From: Niastella sp966212235
Lineage (GTDB): Bacteria; Bacteroidota; Bacteroidia; Chitinophagales; Chitinophagaceae
DNA length: 64,000 nt
NCBI GenBank assembly: GCA_966212235.1
Contig: CBIHPP010000024.1
Coordinates: forward strand, 1-64,000
Direction of reading: 5' to 3'
Part shown: positions 62,133-64,000 of the stretch, piece by piece
How the letters are laid out: each line of letters begins with the position of its first letter
Position numbering within the stretch: position 1 is the stretch's first letter
Position numbers and translations under genes: made by a program
The notes under the pieces: model-generated
Database searches by the model: none
What the model saw: the letters and a program-made list of their open reading frames with translations, nothing else
What the model was told of the DNA's origin: nothing

Positions 62133-62477
62133 AATAAACTAATTTAAATGGTTAAATAGTTACAGGAAAGCGCTACCCGGGGCAATGGATTGCCCGGACT
62201 AAATACAGGAGAGTTATTTTTTGGGAAGGTTTGGCGTGTTTGGCTTGGTTTGTATGAAAGTATATGCAAAGTTTGTTCCGGGGGAGATCTTTGGCAATCC
62301 CCATAAAATTAAGTAGCTTGGTTGTCTCCTTTTAAACCACAATACAACTACGTTTTTAATACCGCTTCCCGCTTACGCACCTTCTCCTTACTCCAATAGT
62401 CTTACATCCTTAACCTTTTTGTAATCACGCAGGGTTTGTAGTGTGTTTTTATTCACCAATAAAACAGGAGGTATGTT
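62133..62477. other. divergent promoter region without a gene
   Basis: A 345-bp gap between the divergent sugar dehydrogenase and ScyD-like genes. It has AT-rich stretches but no hairpin or frame that I can support. A purine-rich AGGAGGT (62467-62473) lies five bases before the ATG at 62478, a strong Shine-Dalgarno-like site, unusual for this genome. Confidence 0.5.
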
Positions 62478-63626
62478 ATGAAAAGTTCTATAAGGCTGAT
62501 CGCTATTGGCATTCCAGCCTTACTCGTTTTGCATTCCTGTCAGAAAGGAATGAGATCAACCGAACAAACCGATGTAAGCGAACGGGTGAACATGCTCCAT
62601 GCAAAATCGAACCATGCCATACAGGGCACGGTGTCTGTGTTTGCAACGGGCTTTAATAATCCGCGCGGATTGAAATTCGGGCCAGACGGAAATCTCTATG
62701 TAGCAGAAGGAGGCGTTGGCGGAACCAATTCAACAGCTGGCCAGTGTACCCAGGTAATTCCTGCAGTAGGTCCCTATACCGGAAGCGCTGTGGGCGGACG
62801 GATCTCGATGGTCAATGCGGCAGGCGTACGTACCACTATAACCGATAATCTTCCATCGAGCACAGCCAGTGCGCTTATAGGCGGCTTTATCTCCGGTGTG
62901 GCCGACGTTGCCTTTATCGGAAACTCACTATATGCATTACTCGCCGGTGGCGGTTGCTCGCACGGCGTTCCATCTGTACCCAATGGTATTGTAAAAGTGA
63001 ATGCTAATGGCAGCTGGACGTGGGTAGCCAATCTCAGCGACTGGTCTTTAACGCATCCAGTGGCGCAACCTGAACCAGGAGATTATGAACCCGATGGAAC
63101 CTGGTATAGTATGGTCAGTGTTCGCGGCGACCTGTATGCCCTGGAACCCAATCATGGCGAACTGGTTAAAGTAACCACCGGTGGAGACGTTAGCCGGGTT
63201 ATCGACATCTCAGCCAGCCAGGGACATATTGTTCCTACAGCACTCGCTTATAAAGGCAATTTCTATATGGGCAATCTCGATGTTTTTCCTATTGCACCAG
63301 ATGTATCAAAAATTTATAAGATCACGCCATCGGGCGAGATCAAAGTAGTAGCGGAAGGATTGAATACGGTGCTTGGATTGGTATTTGATGATCGTAACAG
63401 GATGTATGTACTGGAAATGACGGTGGGCGCCGACTTCCCTACACCCGGCATGGGAAGAGTCATTCAAATTGATCCGGCCGGTAAAACCACTGTTATCGCA
63501 TCGGGCCTTTCGCTTCCTACAGGCATCACGATGGGACCAGATGGCAATCTCTATGTTTCCAACTGGGGCTTCGGTCCACCAGCCATAGGCGGCGGACAGG
63601 TGCTTAAAATTACATTGACTCAATAG
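62478..63626 (+). CDS. ScyD/ScyE family beta-propeller lipoprotein
   Basis: 382 residues. The signal peptide ends in a lipobox (LVLHSCQKG). The propeller begins VFATGFNNPRGLKFGPDGNL and YVAEGGVGGTNS, ends GITMGPDGNLYVSNWGFGPP, and matches the ScyD/ScyE group (NHL-like repeats first named from cyanobacterial scytonemin clusters). The function outside cyanobacteria is unknown. An AGGAGGT lies five bases upstream. It is followed by a hairpin like that after the sugar dehydrogenase gene. Confidence 0.88.
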   Translation: MKSSIRLIAIGIPALLVLHSCQKGMRSTEQTDVSERVNMLHAKSNHAIQGTVSVFATGFNNPRGLKFGPDGNLYVAEGGVGGTNSTAGQCTQVIPAVGPYTGSAVGGRISMVNAAGVRTTITDNLPSSTASALIGGFISGVADVAFIGNSLYALLAGGGCSHGVPSVPNGIVKVNANGSWTWVANLSDWSLTHPVAQPEPGDYEPDGTWYSMVSVRGDLYALEPNHGELVKVTTGGDVSRVIDISASQGHIVPTALAYKGNFYMGNLDVFPIAPDVSKIYKITPSGEIKVVAEGLNTVLGLVFDDRNRMYVLEMTVGADFPTPGMGRVIQIDPAGKTTVIASGLSLPTGITMGPDGNLYVSNWGFGPPAIGGGQVLKITLTQ

Positions 63627-63650
63627 GATAATTTGATAATTAAAATACAG

Positions 63651-63684
63651 AAGACAGTTGCAGGTCTAAATCTGCAACTGTCTT
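63651..63684 (+). terminator. terminator-like hairpin (13-bp stem)
   Basis: AAGACAGTTGCAG and CTGCAACTGTCTT pair around an 8-bp loop. It is nearly identical to the stem at 60641-60680, including flanks ATACA and CATT. It separates the converging ScyD-like and TlpA-like genes. Confidence 0.65.
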
Positions 63685-63703
63685 CCATTACCTAATTATT
63701 TAA

Positions 63704-64000
63704 TTATTTCACCATATCGATCATGGCACTGATCTCTTCTACCGCCGACTCATCCGTTCCGGAAAAACCGGTTACACGAAAACGAATGTTGCCGTTCTTA
63801 TCAATAATGAATTTGGTAGGGATGCCCTGGATGGCAAAACCTTCCACTACTTTGTTGGAACCGCTTTCTGCATCTTTCAGGTCCATCAACACGCGGAAAG
63901 AATATTTATTATCGTCAATATATTTTTTAGCAGCAGCGGTTGCATCCGCCTCCCCTTTCTCCCAGGTATGAATGAACAGGAATTGTACATCGGGATTATC
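63704..64000 (-). CDS. TlpA-like thioredoxin-fold protein, 3' part
   Basis: The frame is open through the window edge, so only the last 98 codons are present: PDVQFLFIHTWEKGEADATA, KYSFRVLMDLKDAESG, then the thioredoxin cis-Pro region FAIQGIPTKFIIDKNGNIRF. The C-terminal half of a TlpA/AhpC-TSA disulfide reductase is evident. The CxxC region lies beyond the window. It probably acts on periplasmic thiols. Confidence 0.85.
   Translation of the reverse strand, partial: DNPDVQFLFIHTWEKGEADATAAAKKYIDDNKYSFRVLMDLKDAESGSNKVVEGFAIQGIPTKFIIDKNGNIRFRVTGFSGTDESAVEEISAMIDMVK

Overview
The window looks like a chromosomal segment of a Bacteroidota bacterium, probably of the Chitinophagaceae type (Niastella/Chitinophaga-like). 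The right end carries a SusC/SusD outer-membrane uptake pair. There are many short lipoprotein signal peptides with a Cys lipobox, secreted S41 peptidases, DUF4062 and DUF6934 proteins, AT-rich spacers and start codons with little Shine-Dalgarno sequence. The species cannot be named from the sequence alone.

Layout. (1) 1-1100: one gene (92-985) framed like an integron gene cassette, with an attC-like palindrome at 1-61 and GTTATATGC-type ends. (2) About 1.37-26.6 kb: a probable integrated element with a tyrosine recombinase at 1857-2957, tandem TGACACAC repeats near both ends and tRNA-3'-end-like core sites. Its cargo is dominated by conflict and defence genes. These are a VPA1262/PLD-like protein with a partner, a decayed nucleotidyltransferase, a UPF1-like helicase with a 4-TM protein, a RecD-like helicase fused to a nuclease-like domain, an orphan ThiC C-terminal protein, a DUF4365-DUF6934 fusion, a two-gene mCpol plus CARF-like/2-TM system, and a convergent AAA+ ATPase/subtilase pair. 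Decayed genes lie between them. (3) 26.6-31.5 kb: a DUF4062 zinc-finger protein, a truncated SAVED (CBASS-effector) gene, a lipoprotein cassette and an S41 peptidase, separated by three more copies of the core-plus-terminator unit, which suggests repeated insertion at one target. (4) 31.5-38.0 kb: secreted proteins on the minus strand (beta-propeller lipoprotein, serine hydrolase, second S41 peptidase) and an MFS transporter. (5) 38.1-53.6 kb: mostly single minus-strand genes separated by short boundaries built on AACGTT[A/G] and TATAAC/GTTATA cores. Several encode families typical of orphan immunity proteins or of unknown function (DUF4272, DUF4262, DUF6193-like, DUF6968-like, MORN-like). I read this as a cassette-like accessory archive; one GC-rich foreign insert lies inside it. 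(6) 53.8-64 kb: ordinary chromosome, with a SnoaL/DUF4440-like protein, GT39 glycosyltransferase, SusD and SusC, a PQQ-type sugar dehydrogenase, a ScyD-like propeller and the end of a TlpA-like thioredoxin.

The most striking unit is 18428-19774. It encodes a 126-residue minimal CRISPR polymerase (Cas10-type palm with FDGDN and GGDD) followed after 12 bp by a protein with a CARF-like N-terminus and two membrane helices. There are no Cas genes. This is a stand-alone cyclic-nucleotide signalling system related to, but apparently different in effector architecture from, the Panoptes mCpol/2TM-beta systems. The second main signal is the recurring attC-like boundary grammar, with no integron integrase in the window.
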